A DNA stretch of 64,000 nucleotides from an uncultured Prevotella sp. (GCA_902491375.1 CABUHE010000001.1:191357-255356), one strand, 5' to 3'. Counted from the stretch's first letter, positions 1 through 8,309 are shown. The notes: generated from the sequence alone by a model not told the origin. Program-made: numbers and translations.

Positions 1-301
1 GAAATTCGGCAATGAACAGAGCAACGGGCAGCTTCATAGGGTCGAAGGGTATCGACGTATAAGCCACTGCCACCTTTGCCTCTTTGAGCTGAAACAGATT
101 AACGTTGCGGCGCATGTCGATAACGGCCTCTATCTGTGTCAGCGGCTGGAAGTATTGCCTTTTCAGCTTGCCCTTGCCCGATTTACTGACCGATGCTATG
201 CACGAGAGCCGTCCGTGCTCTTCGGTGAACATATCGATGATAATTTTCGATTCGCCGTACTTGAACGAGTGCAGCACTATCGATTTCGTTTTTACGAGCA
301 T
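1..301 (-). CDS. recO: DNA repair protein RecO, N-terminal part (runs off the left edge)
   Basis: Reading leftward from an ATG at 299-301 gives about 100 residues starting MLVKTKSIVLHSFKYGESK, with no stop before the edge. The YGE-K-II pattern, then a 'TEEHGRLSCIA' strand and a basic 'SGKGKLKRQYFQPL' segment, is the RecO N-terminal OB fold. RecO helps load RecA on SSB-coated single-stranded DNA in the RecF pathway. The C-terminal part is outside the window. It is divergent from tRNA-Glu and rpsT. Identification rests on recognising the N-terminal signature. Confidence 0.88.
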   Translation of the reverse strand, partial: MLVKTKSIVLHSFKYGESKIIIDMFTEEHGRLSCIASVSKSGKGKLKRQYFQPLTQIEAVIDMRRNVNLFQLKEAKVAVAYTSIPFDPMKLPVALFIAEF

Positions 302-329
302 TTTTTGTGTAAATATGCGGTTTTTGATG

Positions 330-337
330 CAAAAATA
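330..337 (-). promoter_or_regulatory. -7 element of the recO promoter
   Basis: The minus strand reads TATTTTTG, matching the Bacteroidetes -7 consensus TAnnTTTG, about 28 nt upstream of the recO ATG. No clear -33 TTG is present. Confidence 0.5.
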
Positions 338-377
338 CGCATTTTGAGCCTTATTTTAGGAAAAAACTTGGAAAATA

Positions 378-409
378 TTTGGCAGATTAAAATAAAACTC
401 CTACCTTTG
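378..409 (+). promoter_or_regulatory. Promoter of tRNA-Glu and rpsT
   Basis: TTTG at 378-381, a 20-bp spacer, and TACCTTTG at 402-409. This is a near-perfect Bacteroidetes housekeeping promoter (-33 TTTG, -7 TAnnTTTG). Transcription should begin just before the tRNA at 431. Confidence 0.82.
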
Positions 410-430
410 CACCGCTTAAAACATCACGAT

Positions 431-502
431 GGTCCCTTCGTCTATCGGCTAGGACGAGAGATTTTCATTCTCTAAAGAGGAGTTCGACTCTCCTAGGGAC
501 TA
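431..502 (+). tRNA. tRNA-Glu (anticodon TTC)
   Basis: The 72-nt cloverleaf starts GGTCCCT and ends AGGGACT plus discriminator A, giving a seven-pair acceptor stem with one G-U. The anticodon stem AGAGA/TCTCT encloses loop TTTTCAT with anticodon TTC. The T-arm carries GTTCGACTC. CCA is not encoded and must be added enzymatically, as is usual in this phylum. Confidence 0.95.
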
Positions 503-539
503 CAATAAAAAAACAACAAGGAATAAGGAAGCAAATAAG

Positions 540-794
540 ATGGCAAATCACAAATCATCAATTAAGAGAATCCGCCAGGATAAGAAGAGGACATTGCACA
601 ACAAATATTATGCAAAGACTATGCGTAATGCAGTGCGCAAGTTGCGTGCCATTACTGATAAAGAAGAGGCACTGAAGCTCTATCCGAGCGTACAGAAGAT
701 GCTTGACAAGTTGGCTAAGACTAATCTTATTCACAAGAACAAGGCTGCCAATCTGAAATCAAGTCTGTCTTGCTATATCAACAAGCTGGGATAA
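540..794 (+). CDS. rpsT: 30S ribosomal protein S20
   Basis: 84 residues, the normal S20 length. It begins [22 protein letters not shown], the basic N-terminal helix that binds 16S rRNA, and ends in the typical 'AANLKSSLS' helix. S20 is a primary binding protein of the small subunit. It lies 37 nt after tRNA-Glu and shares its promoter, so the tRNA and mRNA are probably cut from one transcript. It is followed by a strong terminator at 825. Confidence 0.97.
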   Translation: MANHKSSIKRIRQDKKRTLHNKYYAKTMRNAVRKLRAITDKEEALKLYPSVQKMLDKLAKTNLIHKNKAANLKSSLSCYINKLG

Positions 795-824
795 AGTATA
801 AATTATAAATAAGAGACAACTTAG

Positions 825-862
825 GGCTGTAGTCTTACAAATGTTAAGGCTACAGTCTTTTT
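825..862 (+). terminator. Rho-independent terminator of tRNA-Glu-rpsT
   Basis: A 12-bp stem (GGCTGTAGTCTT against AAGGCTACAGTC, two G-U pairs), 9-nt loop, then five T residues. Confidence 0.85.
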
Positions 863-921
863 ATATCCTTACGCCTTGGCGTCATATTGACGTCAGGAAT
901 GTTAGTTTTGTCCGAATATGA

Positions 922-971
922 ACCGACGGCTCTCTTGTCTGTTTCGTCAGACAGGAGAGCCGTCGGTTTTT
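922..971 (+). terminator. Strong hairpin with + strand T-tract between convergent genes
   Basis: ACCGACGGCTCTC plus TGTCTG pairs with CAGACA plus GAGAGCCGTCGGT around a 6-nt loop, followed by TTTTT on the + strand. It follows the rpsT terminator and faces the 3' end of the sirtuin gene, so it may be a back-up terminator or end an unseen short transcript. Confidence 0.7.
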
Positions 972-1020
972 GTCTGTAAGTCAGTGTGTATGCTGTTTTG
1001 TGTGTTAATGCATACGGTTG

Positions 1021-1719
1021 TCAGCCTAAAAGAAGCTCTGACAGCTCCTTCATGCCGTCAGACGCGCCCTTCATTATGTGTCTTACGTCGTGGTGTCCGG
1101 CCGCCATTACAGGCTTAGGGTCAATTAGATATACAGGCACAGACGGCTTGACATATTCTACAAGGCCTGCCGCCGGGTAAACGTTGAGCGATGTGCCGAT
1201 GATTACAAATATGTCGGCCTGCGACGCATATTCCGCTGCGGTAGATATGTTGGGCACAGCCTCGCCGAAAAATACTATGTATGGCCTTAGCAGAGAGCCG
1301 TCGCCGGCCTTCTCTCCGGGCGCTACGTCAGTGTCGCCGGCGGTCATTGTGCGCCAATACCGCGGATTGTCGACATCGCGGCTGGAGCAAGTCTTCATCA
1401 GTTCGCCGTGCAGATGGATTACGTGCGAGCTGCCTGCCTCTTCGTGCAGGTTGTCTACATTCTGCGTGATAACCGTAACGTCATATTTCTTTTCAAGTGC
1501 AGCTACAAGCCGGTGCCCCTCGTTAGGCTTGGCGTTAAGCAGCTTTTTGCGCAGCATGTTGTAGAAGTTGTTCACGTAAACGGGATCTCTCTCCCATGCC
1601 TCGTGCGTAGCTACGCGTGCCACGGGATAGTTCTCCCACAGTCCGTCGGCATCACGGAAAGTGCTTAGTCCGCTCTCTGCCGACATGCCTGCTCCTGTAA
1701 GTACTACAAGTTTTTTCAT
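1021..1719 (-). CDS. SIR2-family NAD-dependent protein deacylase without the usual zinc cysteines
   Basis: 232 residues, a typical bacterial sirtuin length. It removes acyl groups from lysine using NAD. Visible motifs: GAGMSAESGLSTFR (residues 9-22, NAD binding), TQNVDNLH (85-92), catalytic His104 in HLHGE, and IGTSLNVYPAAG (174-185). The small domain should hold two CxxC zinc pairs after HGE, but here the segment has one cysteine (Cys111), so no classical zinc site can form. The desuccinylase YxxR pair of CobB is not clean either: it reads YNML then R (53-57). Sirtuin assignment is secure; acyl preference is not. It is convergent with rpsT. Confidence 0.9.
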   Translation of the reverse strand: MKKLVVLTGAGMSAESGLSTFRDADGLWENYPVARVATHEAWERDPVYVNNFYNMLRKKLLNAKPNEGHRLVAALEKKYDVTVITQNVDNLHEEAGSSHVIHLHGELMKTCSSRDVDNPRYWRTMTAGDTDVAPGEKAGDGSLLRPYIVFFGEAVPNISTAAEYASQADIFVIIGTSLNVYPAAGLVEYVKPSVPVYLIDPKPVMAAGHHDVRHIMKGASDGMKELSELLLG

Positions 1720-1796
1720 AATTCCTGGATATTTGCTGTCAGGGAGTAAGGAAATAAGGATTTAAGCAGTTTGCTCCCTGCATTATTAACTTTCCA

Positions 1797-1804
1797 CAAA
1801 ATTA
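1797..1804 (-). promoter_or_regulatory. -7 element of the sirtuin promoter
   Basis: TAATTTTG on the minus strand, about 78 nt upstream of the start codon at 1719; matches TAnnTTTG. Confidence 0.5.
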
Positions 1805-1847
1805 GTGATTTTTCTTCAATAATAATGACTTAATCGGATAAAAATGC

Positions 1848-1855
1848 TACCTTTG
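1848..1855 (+). promoter_or_regulatory. -7 element of the first FKBP gene
   Basis: TACCTTTG, 41 nt upstream of the ATG at 1897. No clean -33 TTTG is visible at 19-21 bp. Confidence 0.6.
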
Positions 1856-1896
1856 CACGGTTTTATTTTTAAGGTATAAGTAATCAGAAAAAGAGA

Positions 1897-2505
1897 ATGG
1901 ACAAGTTAAGTTACGCTTTAGGACTTGGTATCGGCCGCCAGCTGGCGCAGATGGGTGCCACGGGCTTGAGTATTGACGATTTTGCTACGGCAATAAAGGA
2001 CGTGCTGGCAGGCGCTGAACTCAAGGTTTCAGACCGCGAAGCGCAGACAATAGTACAGGAATTTTTCCGCAAACAGGAAGAGAAAGCCAACGCTGAGATG
2101 GCCGAGAAGGGCAAGAAGGCTAAGGCTGAAGGCGAGCAGTATCTGGCTGAGAACGCCAATAAGGAAGGCGTCGTAACTCTGCCTAGCGGACTCCAATACA
2201 AAGTGTTGCGTGAAGGCAACGGCAAGAAGCCTAAGGCTACTGATAATGTTAAGTGCCACTACGAGGGCTTCCTGATTGACGGTACAGTGTTCGACAGCAG
2301 CATACAGCGCGGCGAGCCGGCAGTATTCCCGCTCAACCAGGTTATTGCAGGATGGACAGAAGGTCTGCAACTTATGCAGGAAGGCGCTAAATACCGTTTC
2401 TTCATACCTTATCACCTCGGCTATGGCGAGCGTGGCGCAGGAGCTTCTATTCCTCCGTTTGCTACTCTCGTGTTCGACGTTGAGCTGATAGAGGTGGTTA
2501 AATAA
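1897..2505 (+). CDS. Cytoplasmic FKBP-type peptidyl-prolyl isomerase (FklB/Mip type)
   Basis: 202 residues without a signal peptide. Residues 1-90 form the helical N-terminal dimerisation domain with a long charged helix; residues about 95-202 are the FKBP domain. Active-site positions of FKBP12 are conserved: HYEG, the FDSS loop, AVFPLNQVIAGW (ligand-pocket Trp), LGYGERGAG, and LVFDVELI. It should catalyse proline cis-trans isomerisation and act as a folding helper in the cytoplasm. It is the first of three adjacent FKBP genes. Confidence 0.93.
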   Translation: MDKLSYALGLGIGRQLAQMGATGLSIDDFATAIKDVLAGAELKVSDREAQTIVQEFFRKQEEKANAEMAEKGKKAKAEGEQYLAENANKEGVVTLPSGLQYKVLREGNGKKPKATDNVKCHYEGFLIDGTVFDSSIQRGEPAVFPLNQVIAGWTEGLQLMQEGAKYRFFIPYHLGYGERGAGASIPPFATLVFDVELIEVVK

Positions 2506-2641
2506 CGGCTGACGGCTGTCTTTAAGTCAGGCTTAAAGGTGTTATGTCTATACCGGCCGGTATGTCTTCAGCATGTATACGTCGGTTGACGGCAGTCGTT
2601 ACAACCTCATAAGAGATTAAATAACAAAACATAAAAACGAA

Positions 2642-3517
2642 ATGAAAAAATTAACATTGGCAGCCGCTGTTGCTGTCGTTGCCGCAGGCTTTATGTCATG
2701 TGGCAACTCAACGCCAAAGGCGAACTTAAAAAATGACGTGGATACCGTAAGCTACGCTATCGGTATGGCACAGACCCAGGGTCTGAAGGAGTATCTCGTC
2801 AGAGGACTCGGAGTAGACACTGCTTACATGGATGAGTTCTACCGTGGACTTAATGCCGGCGTTAACGCAGGTGACGACAAGAAGAAAGCCGCTTACTACG
2901 CTGGTATACAGATCGGTCAGCAGATATCAAACCAGATGCTTAAAGGTATCAACCACGAACTCTTCGGTGACGATTCAACAAAGACTATATCTCTGAAAAA
3001 CTTCATGGCAGGTTTCATCAGCGGTACTTCTGGCAAGGGCGGACTCATGACTGTAGAGCAGGCACAGAGCGTACTGCAGACAAAGATGCCTATCATCAAG
3101 GCTAAGGCAATGGAGTCACAGTATGGAGAGAACAAGAAAGCCGGTGAGAAATATCTTGCTGAATACGCTAAGAAAGCCGGTGTTAAGAAGCTCGGCAAGG
3201 GCGTACTTTATCGTGTACTCAAGGAAGGCAAGGGCGAGATGCCTAAGGATACTTCATGGGTTCGCGTTATGTATGAAGGAAAGACAATAGACGGTAAGGT
3301 ATTCGACAGCTCTTACAAGAGCAAGGAGCCGGTTTTGCTGCGTGCAAACCAGGTTATTCCGGGATGGACTGAGGCTCTTACTCACATGCCTGTAGGTAGC
3401 GTTTGGGAGGTAGTTATACCTCAGGACCAGGCTTATGGCGATCGTGAGACACCTGAGATCAAGCCGTTCTCAACACTTGTATTCAAGATTGAACTTGTAG
3501 GTCTTGGAAGAAAATAA
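2642..3517 (+). CDS. FKBP-type peptidyl-prolyl isomerase lipoprotein
   Basis: 291 residues. The N-terminus has a short hydrophobic stretch and a lipobox (GFMSC, lipid-bearing Cys20), so the mature protein is membrane-anchored in the periplasm. An FKBP_N-type helical domain (about 35-170) precedes the FKBP domain (about 185-291). The pocket keeps MYEG, FDSS, the Trp of NQVIPGW and AYGDRE, but the phenylalanine before the NQVI strand is leucine (PVLLRANQVIPGW) and the usual GAG...IPP loop is altered. Activity is likely but ligand specificity may differ from the two neighbours. Confidence 0.92.
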   Translation: MKKLTLAAAVAVVAAGFMSCGNSTPKANLKNDVDTVSYAIGMAQTQGLKEYLVRGLGVDTAYMDEFYRGLNAGVNAGDDKKKAAYYAGIQIGQQISNQMLKGINHELFGDDSTKTISLKNFMAGFISGTSGKGGLMTVEQAQSVLQTKMPIIKAKAMESQYGENKKAGEKYLAEYAKKAGVKKLGKGVLYRVLKEGKGEMPKDTSWVRVMYEGKTIDGKVFDSSYKSKEPVLLRANQVIPGWTEALTHMPVGSVWEVVIPQDQAYGDRETPEIKPFSTLVFKIELVGLGRK

Positions 3518-3659
3518 TCACAGGCGTAGCCAGTGTTTATATAACAAGAAAAATCTGAAAGAACCGGATCGGGATTTTTAAGGGCGTAACCGACAAGGCG
3601 TTTGCCGATGTAATGATACCCTTTGAACTTTATTCCGGCTTTTATAAAACGAATAGAAA

Positions 3660-4661
3660 ATGAAAAAATCATTAATAATCGCGCTCGCCATTGTGGCGGG
3701 CGCTGTTTTCAATACAGCCAACGCTGCAGATAAGAAAAAGAAAGACAAAAAAGATGATAAGGCCAAAGTTGAGGCAGTTCAGCTTAAAACAGCATCAGAC
3801 TCTTTGAGCTATTCAGCCGGTATGGTGCGCACTAACGGACTGATACCTTATCTTCAGCAGAGTCTCAATGTTGATACTGCTTACATGGATGACTTCATCA
3901 AGGGTTACAAGCATGCCATGAAGAAAGGTTTCAGCGAGGAGAACAAGGCTTATTTCGCAGGTGAGCAGATAGCTCAGATGGTAAGTCTGCGTATGCTGCC
4001 TTTCCTTAAAAGTGAATTTGAAGGTCGTAAAGATTCAGTTGACGCCAATATGTTCAACCTCGGATTCATAGCAGCCTTGAAGAACGACTCAACTTTAATG
4101 ACTGCTGAAGGAGCAAAAGAATACTTCGAGGCAATGTTCAAAATTGCTGTTGAGGCTACAAATGAAGCTACCAAGAAGGCCGGTGAGGACTTCCTGGCTG
4201 CCAACAAACAGAAGCCGGGAGTTGTTACTCTGCCGAGCGGTCTTCAGTATAAAGTTCTTGTAAAGGGTACTGGTGAAGTTCCTACCGAGCGCGATGAGGT
4301 TACTGTTAAGTATGAGGGCCGCCTGATTGACGGTACAGTGTTTGACAGCAGTTACGAACGTAAGGACCAGACTAACACATTCCGTCCTTCTCAAGTTATT
4401 AAAGGTTGGAGCGAGGCTCTGCTTATGATGCCTGTCGGCAGTAAGTGGGAGCTTTACATTCCTTATAACCTTGCTTATGGTGAGCGTGGCGCAGGCAACA
4501 AGATTAAGCCTTACAGCGCACTTGTATTTACTGTTGAGATGGTAGGAGTGAAGAAAGCTTCTGTGCCTGTTATAAAGCGTGACAAGAATACAGAAGACAA
4601 AGGTAAGGTTGTAAAAACAGCTAAGCAGAAGCCTGTTGTAAAGACTGCAAAGACCAAATAA
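3660..4661 (+). CDS. Periplasmic FKBP-type peptidyl-prolyl isomerase with lysine-rich tail
   Basis: 333 residues. The N-terminus (about 22 residues, ending NTANA-A) is a classical signal peptide without lipobox cysteine, followed by a highly charged KKKKDKKDDK stretch. A helical FKBP_N domain (about 45-185) and an FKBP domain (about 190-300) follow, with KYEG, FDSS, NTFRPSQVIKGW, AYGERGAG and LVFTVEMVG, a complete active site. The last 30 residues are a basic extension (KTAKQKPVVKTAKTK) that could bind acidic surface polymers; that is inference. A terminator follows directly. Confidence 0.92.
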   Translation: MKKSLIIALAIVAGAVFNTANAADKKKKDKKDDKAKVEAVQLKTASDSLSYSAGMVRTNGLIPYLQQSLNVDTAYMDDFIKGYKHAMKKGFSEENKAYFAGEQIAQMVSLRMLPFLKSEFEGRKDSVDANMFNLGFIAALKNDSTLMTAEGAKEYFEAMFKIAVEATNEATKKAGEDFLAANKQKPGVVTLPSGLQYKVLVKGTGEVPTERDEVTVKYEGRLIDGTVFDSSYERKDQTNTFRPSQVIKGWSEALLMMPVGSKWELYIPYNLAYGERGAGNKIKPYSALVFTVEMVGVKKASVPVIKRDKNTEDKGKVVKTAKQKPVVKTAKTK

Positions 4662-4712
4662 TTAGAGAAGCTAAGTGCTTCGATAACTCTTTATTTGTAA
4701 TATACGTAAAGG

Positions 4713-4741
4713 GGGAGACCGTAAAAAGTCTCCCTTTTTTA
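4713..4741 (+). terminator. Terminator after the FKBP cluster
   Basis: GGGAGAC pairs with GTCTCCC around an 8-nt loop, then six T residues. Confidence 0.88.
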
Positions 4742-4782
4742 TTTCATAATGCACAAAATTTGACAAATTTCATAGCAGAATG

Positions 4783-4813
4783 TTGTAAGTCTCAATTTTA
4801 ATATGTAAATTTG
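4783..4813 (+). promoter_or_regulatory. Promoter of the Lrp-type regulator
   Basis: TTG at 4783-4785, 20-bp spacer, TAAATTTG at 4806-4813. The leader to the ATG at 4948 is about 130 nt and AT-rich, a plausible place for autoregulatory Lrp sites, though no clear operator is visible. Confidence 0.6.
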
Positions 4814-4947
4814 CTCGCATATTTTTGAATGTAATTCATACGTAAAACTTACATGGCTTAATTAGTATGTGAGAATGAAATCCATTCGTGTTTCGGATTT
4901 ATGAATGACAGTAGATATTCAATAATAAAAAATATAAGCATTAAGAA

Positions 4948-5418
4948 ATGGAAAAAATAGATAGTCTTGACAGGAAAATACTGGGTATCTTGTCAAAAAA
5001 CGCCCGAATACCGTTCAAGGATGTGGCTGCTGAGTGTGGAGTTTCACGCGCGGCAATACATCAGCGTGTGCAGCATTTGATAGAAAACGGTGTGATAACC
5101 GGAAGTGGTTTTGACGTCAACGCTAAAAGCCTTGGCTATTCGACTTGTACTTATGTCGGAATAACTCTTGAGCGTGGAAGTATGTATAAGGCCGTTGTAG
5201 AACAGCTTGAGCACATTCCTGAGATTGTGGAATGTCATTTTACTACTGGTCCTTACACTGTGCTTGTCAAGCTGTATGCACGTGACAATGAACAGCTGAT
5301 GGATCTCTTGAACAACCAGATGCAGAGCATTCCGGGGGTTGTGGCTACTGAAACCCTTATCTCGCTTGAGCAGAGCATAAAGAGAGAGGTACCTGTGCCG
5401 CAGGAGATGAAGAGGTAA
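4948..5418 (+). CDS. Lrp/AsnC-family transcriptional regulator
   Basis: 156 residues, the usual length. Residues 1-60 form the winged helix-turn-helix (LDRKILGILSKNARIPFKDVAAECGVSRAAIHQRVQHLIENGVI); about 70-150 are the RAM ligand-binding domain (YVGITLERG..., GPYTVLVKLYARDNEQLMDLL). Members are oligomeric regulators sensing amino acids. It ends about 20 nt before the next gene, a peptide hydrolase fusion, so the two are almost certainly co-transcribed and the regulator may respond to amino acids released by that enzyme (inference). Confidence 0.93.
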   Translation: MEKIDSLDRKILGILSKNARIPFKDVAAECGVSRAAIHQRVQHLIENGVITGSGFDVNAKSLGYSTCTYVGITLERGSMYKAVVEQLEHIPEIVECHFTTGPYTVLVKLYARDNEQLMDLLNNQMQSIPGVVATETLISLEQSIKREVPVPQEMKR

Positions 5419-5438
5419 TCAAGGAGGATTGCTTGAAG

Positions 5439-7244
5439 ATGAAACCTTTAGACCTTAACGGTTTTCTTAAAGATATTTATTCGCATTACCCCGAGGCAGA
5501 GCGTAAGCCTGTGATAGGACTTACGGGCAACTTTGCCGAGGGTGAGTCGCGCCTTCTCGACCGTTATTATAAGAGTGTGGCAAAGGCGGGCGGAGTGCCT
5601 GTCATAATACCTCCCGTGGCCGATAAGGATGTTATAATCAATACTCTTGATAACATTGACGGACTTGTGCTTACAGGCGGAGCTGACGTCAATCCGCTTT
5701 GGATTGGCGAGGAGCCTTCGCCTCGTCTTCACTCAATCAACCGTGAACGCGACAAGGCCGAACTGCTAACCGTACGCCTTGCGTACAACAGACAGATACC
5801 GATGCTTGGTATATGCCGGGGCATTCAGGTGCTTGTCGCTGCACTTGGCGGCGAGGTTGAGCAGGACATTGCGGAAGGAATGCAGGCCGGAAGACTTACT
5901 CCCGGCAAACATTCACTGTTGAAGCACAGTCAGGAAGCAGAAAGATGCGAACCTACCCATACAGTTTCTTTTGAGAAAGATTCAGTTCTTTACAGTCTGT
6001 ATGGCGACGGAACGCTTGCTGTAAACTCATTCCATCATCAGTGTGTAAGGAAGAGCGGTAGCAGATTTAAGGTTACTGCGTTGGCTCCTGACGGAGTTAT
6101 TGAGGCCGTAGAGAGCAGTGAACACAAGTCAATCATGGGCGTTCAGTGGCATCCTGAATGGCTTGAAGATAGCGGTCCGGCACTGTTCGGATGGCTGGTA
6201 GGCTGTGCGAGAGAGTTCGGTCAGGCCAAAGACCTTCACCGCAGGATGCTGACTCTCGACACACACTGCGACACACCGATGTTCTTTCCGCAGGGAATAC
6301 ACTTCGAACAGCGCGATCCGCGCATACTTGTAGACATGCACAAGATGGCTGAAGGCCGTCAGGATGCGGTCATCATGGCTGCTTACCTGCCGCAGCCTAA
6401 GATTGGCGAGGCTTTCTCTTCAAAGGTTTCGTTCGATGTAAACGGGCCTACTGAGTATGCAGACCTGATATTCGACAAGATAGAAGAAATCGTAAAAGCC
6501 AACAGCCGATACATAAGCATTGCCCGTACACCGGCCGATCTGTATGAGGACAAGCGCCGCCGGCGCCGTTCTATTATGTTCGGAATTGAGAACGGATTAG
6601 CACTTAACCATAATCTTGCAAACATTGAGCACTTCGCACGCCGTGGCGTAGTGTACATTACGTTGTGCCATAACGGCGACAACGACATCTGCGACAGTGC
6701 GCGCGGTTGCAATACGTATGGCGGAGTGAGCCGTTTCGGTGAACAGGTGATTAAGGAAATGAACCGTCAGGGCATCATGGTAGACCTCAGTCATGCTGCC
6801 GAGAAGAGTTTTTACGACGCTCTCGACATCAGCACAATGCCTATCGTGTGCAGCCACAGCAACTGTAAGGCGCTGTGTGATGTGCCGCGTAACCTGACCG
6901 ACGACCAGATGCGTGCCCTCGCAGCAAAGGGCGGAGTGGCGCATATAACGCTCTATCACGGATTTCTACGTAACGACGGACGCGAGGCAAGCATAATCGA
7001 CGCGCTCGCACACCTTGAACATGCCATAAAGATTATGGGCATAGAGCACGTAGGACTTGGGTCAGACTTCGACGGCGACGGCGGCATCAAGGGACTTGCC
7101 GACTCTTCAGAGATGATTAACTTCACGCTTCATCTGCTTCGCAGGCGTTACAGTGAGCGCGACATAGCACGTATCTGGGGAGGCAACTGGCTGCGTGTGA
7201 TGGCTCAGGTGCAGAGCGTCAGAGGTGATATTGCCGATGATTAA
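5439..7244 (+). CDS. Fusion of a class I glutamine-amidotransferase-like (peptidase C26) hydrolase and an M19 membrane-dipeptidase-type domain
   Basis: 601 residues from ATG 5439; an in-frame TTG at 5433 is the alternative, both behind AAGGAGG at 5421-5427. Residues 22-245 are a PuuD-like C26 domain with a complete triad: Cys126 in GICRG, His238 and Glu240 in QWHPEW. Residues about 270-590 are an M19 dipeptidase with all expected metal and substrate residues: HCD (276-278), Glu384, His452 (DLSH), His473 (CSHS), Arg484, Asp543 (GSDFDG). There is no signal peptide, so it is cytoplasmic. C26 enzymes cleave gamma-glutamyl bonds and M19 enzymes cleave dipeptides, so stepwise breakdown of gamma-glutamyl tripeptides is a reasonable hypothesis. 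Confidence 0.9.
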   Translation: MKPLDLNGFLKDIYSHYPEAERKPVIGLTGNFAEGESRLLDRYYKSVAKAGGVPVIIPPVADKDVIINTLDNIDGLVLTGGADVNPLWIGEEPSPRLHSINRERDKAELLTVRLAYNRQIPMLGICRGIQVLVAALGGEVEQDIAEGMQAGRLTPGKHSLLKHSQEAERCEPTHTVSFEKDSVLYSLYGDGTLAVNSFHHQCVRKSGSRFKVTALAPDGVIEAVESSEHKSIMGVQWHPEWLEDSGPALFGWLVGCAREFGQAKDLHRRMLTLDTHCDTPMFFPQGIHFEQRDPRILVDMHKMAEGRQDAVIMAAYLPQPKIGEAFSSKVSFDVNGPTEYADLIFDKIEEIVKANSRYISIARTPADLYEDKRRRRRSIMFGIENGLALNHNLANIEHFARRGVVYITLCHNGDNDICDSARGCNTYGGVSRFGEQVIKEMNRQGIMVDLSHAAEKSFYDALDISTMPIVCSHSNCKALCDVPRNLTDDQMRALAAKGGVAHITLYHGFLRNDGREASIIDALAHLEHAIKIMGIEHVGLGSDFDGDGGIKGLADSSEMINFTLHLLRRRYSERDIARIWGGNWLRVMAQVQSVRGDIADD

Positions 7245-7307
7245 CCGTTATGGAATTATACTTGTGTAATCCTGTATACCAGGTATTTATTTAAACAATA
7301 AAACAAG

Positions 7308-8309
7308 ATGAGAAATATTGCGAACGTATTAATGCTGGCGGTGCTGGTCCTGTTTGCATCATGCAACAGCAACAAGAAGGCTGCCGCATCGGGAGATGAC
7401 ATCATGTCGACACCCGTAGGCCCGTCGTTTAACGCCGACAGCGCATACGCTTTCTGCGCAAAACAGTGTGATTTCGGTCCCCGTACAATGAACAGTGAGG
7501 CTCACGACAAGTGCGGCGAGTGGATAATGGCGAAGTTCAGGCAGTACGGATATAGCGTTACGCCACAGAAAGCGACGCTCAACGGATATGACGGTACACC
7601 GCTGAAGTCGACCAATATCATCGCCAGCTACCGTCCCGAACTGACCGAGCGTGTGCTGCTCTGTGCTCACTGGGACTCCCGCCCCTGGGCCGACAACGAC
7701 CCTGACAGCACCAACTGGCACAAACCTGTAATGGGAGCCAACGACGGTGCGAGCGGCATAGCCGTAATGCTGGAGATAGCACGGCTGCTGGCTGCCGACA
7801 CAACCAAGCTCAATGTCGGTGTGGATTTTGTCTGCTTCGATGCTGAGGACTGGGGAATTCCACGCTGGAGTGATGCTACTGACAACGGAGACTCATGGGC
7901 TTTGGGCGCACAATACTGGGCTTCTAATCCTCATAAAGCTGGTTATAAGGCACGTTTCGGCATTCTGCTCGATATGGTAGGCGGTCAGGGCTCGCAGTTC
8001 TGGCGTGAAGGCATGTCGATGCAATATGCTCCTGACGTAGTTAAAAAGGTCTGGGCTGCGGCTCAGGTGGTAGGAGTAGGCAGCTATTTCGTCGATCAGG
8101 ACGGCGGTTATATTACTGACGACCATATCCCTGTGAACGAGAAAGCCAAGATACCTACAATCGACATCGTGGCTTATTATCCTGATTGTGCGCAGAGCAA
8201 CTTCGGACCGACATGGCACACGGTGAGCGATACGATGGAGAACATCGACAAGTCGACGCTCAGCGCAGTCGGACAGACCGTTATCCAGGTGCTTTATTCA
8301 GAGAAATAA
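7308..8309 (+). CDS. M28-fold lipoprotein, probably glutaminyl-peptide cyclotransferase
   Basis: 333 residues with lipobox LFASC (lipid Cys19). The zinc-peptidase fold shows HWDSRPWAD (121-129), GANDGASG (Asp146), CFDAEDWG (Glu180) and TWHTVSDTMENID (His304). These fit the single-zinc ligands (Asp, Glu, His) of animal-type glutaminyl cyclases and the cyclases known from Porphyromonas and Prevotella; the aminopeptidase EE pair is ED here. A cyclase converts N-terminal Gln to pyroglutamate on exported proteins, which in Bacteroidetes often carry Gln after signal cleavage. It follows the C26-M19 fusion by 63 nt and ends at a terminator. Confidence 0.82.
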   Translation: MRNIANVLMLAVLVLFASCNSNKKAAASGDDIMSTPVGPSFNADSAYAFCAKQCDFGPRTMNSEAHDKCGEWIMAKFRQYGYSVTPQKATLNGYDGTPLKSTNIIASYRPELTERVLLCAHWDSRPWADNDPDSTNWHKPVMGANDGASGIAVMLEIARLLAADTTKLNVGVDFVCFDAEDWGIPRWSDATDNGDSWALGAQYWASNPHKAGYKARFGILLDMVGGQGSQFWREGMSMQYAPDVVKKVWAAAQVVGVGSYFVDQDGGYITDDHIPVNEKAKIPTIDIVAYYPDCAQSNFGPTWHTVSDTMENIDKSTLSAVGQTVIQVLYSEK

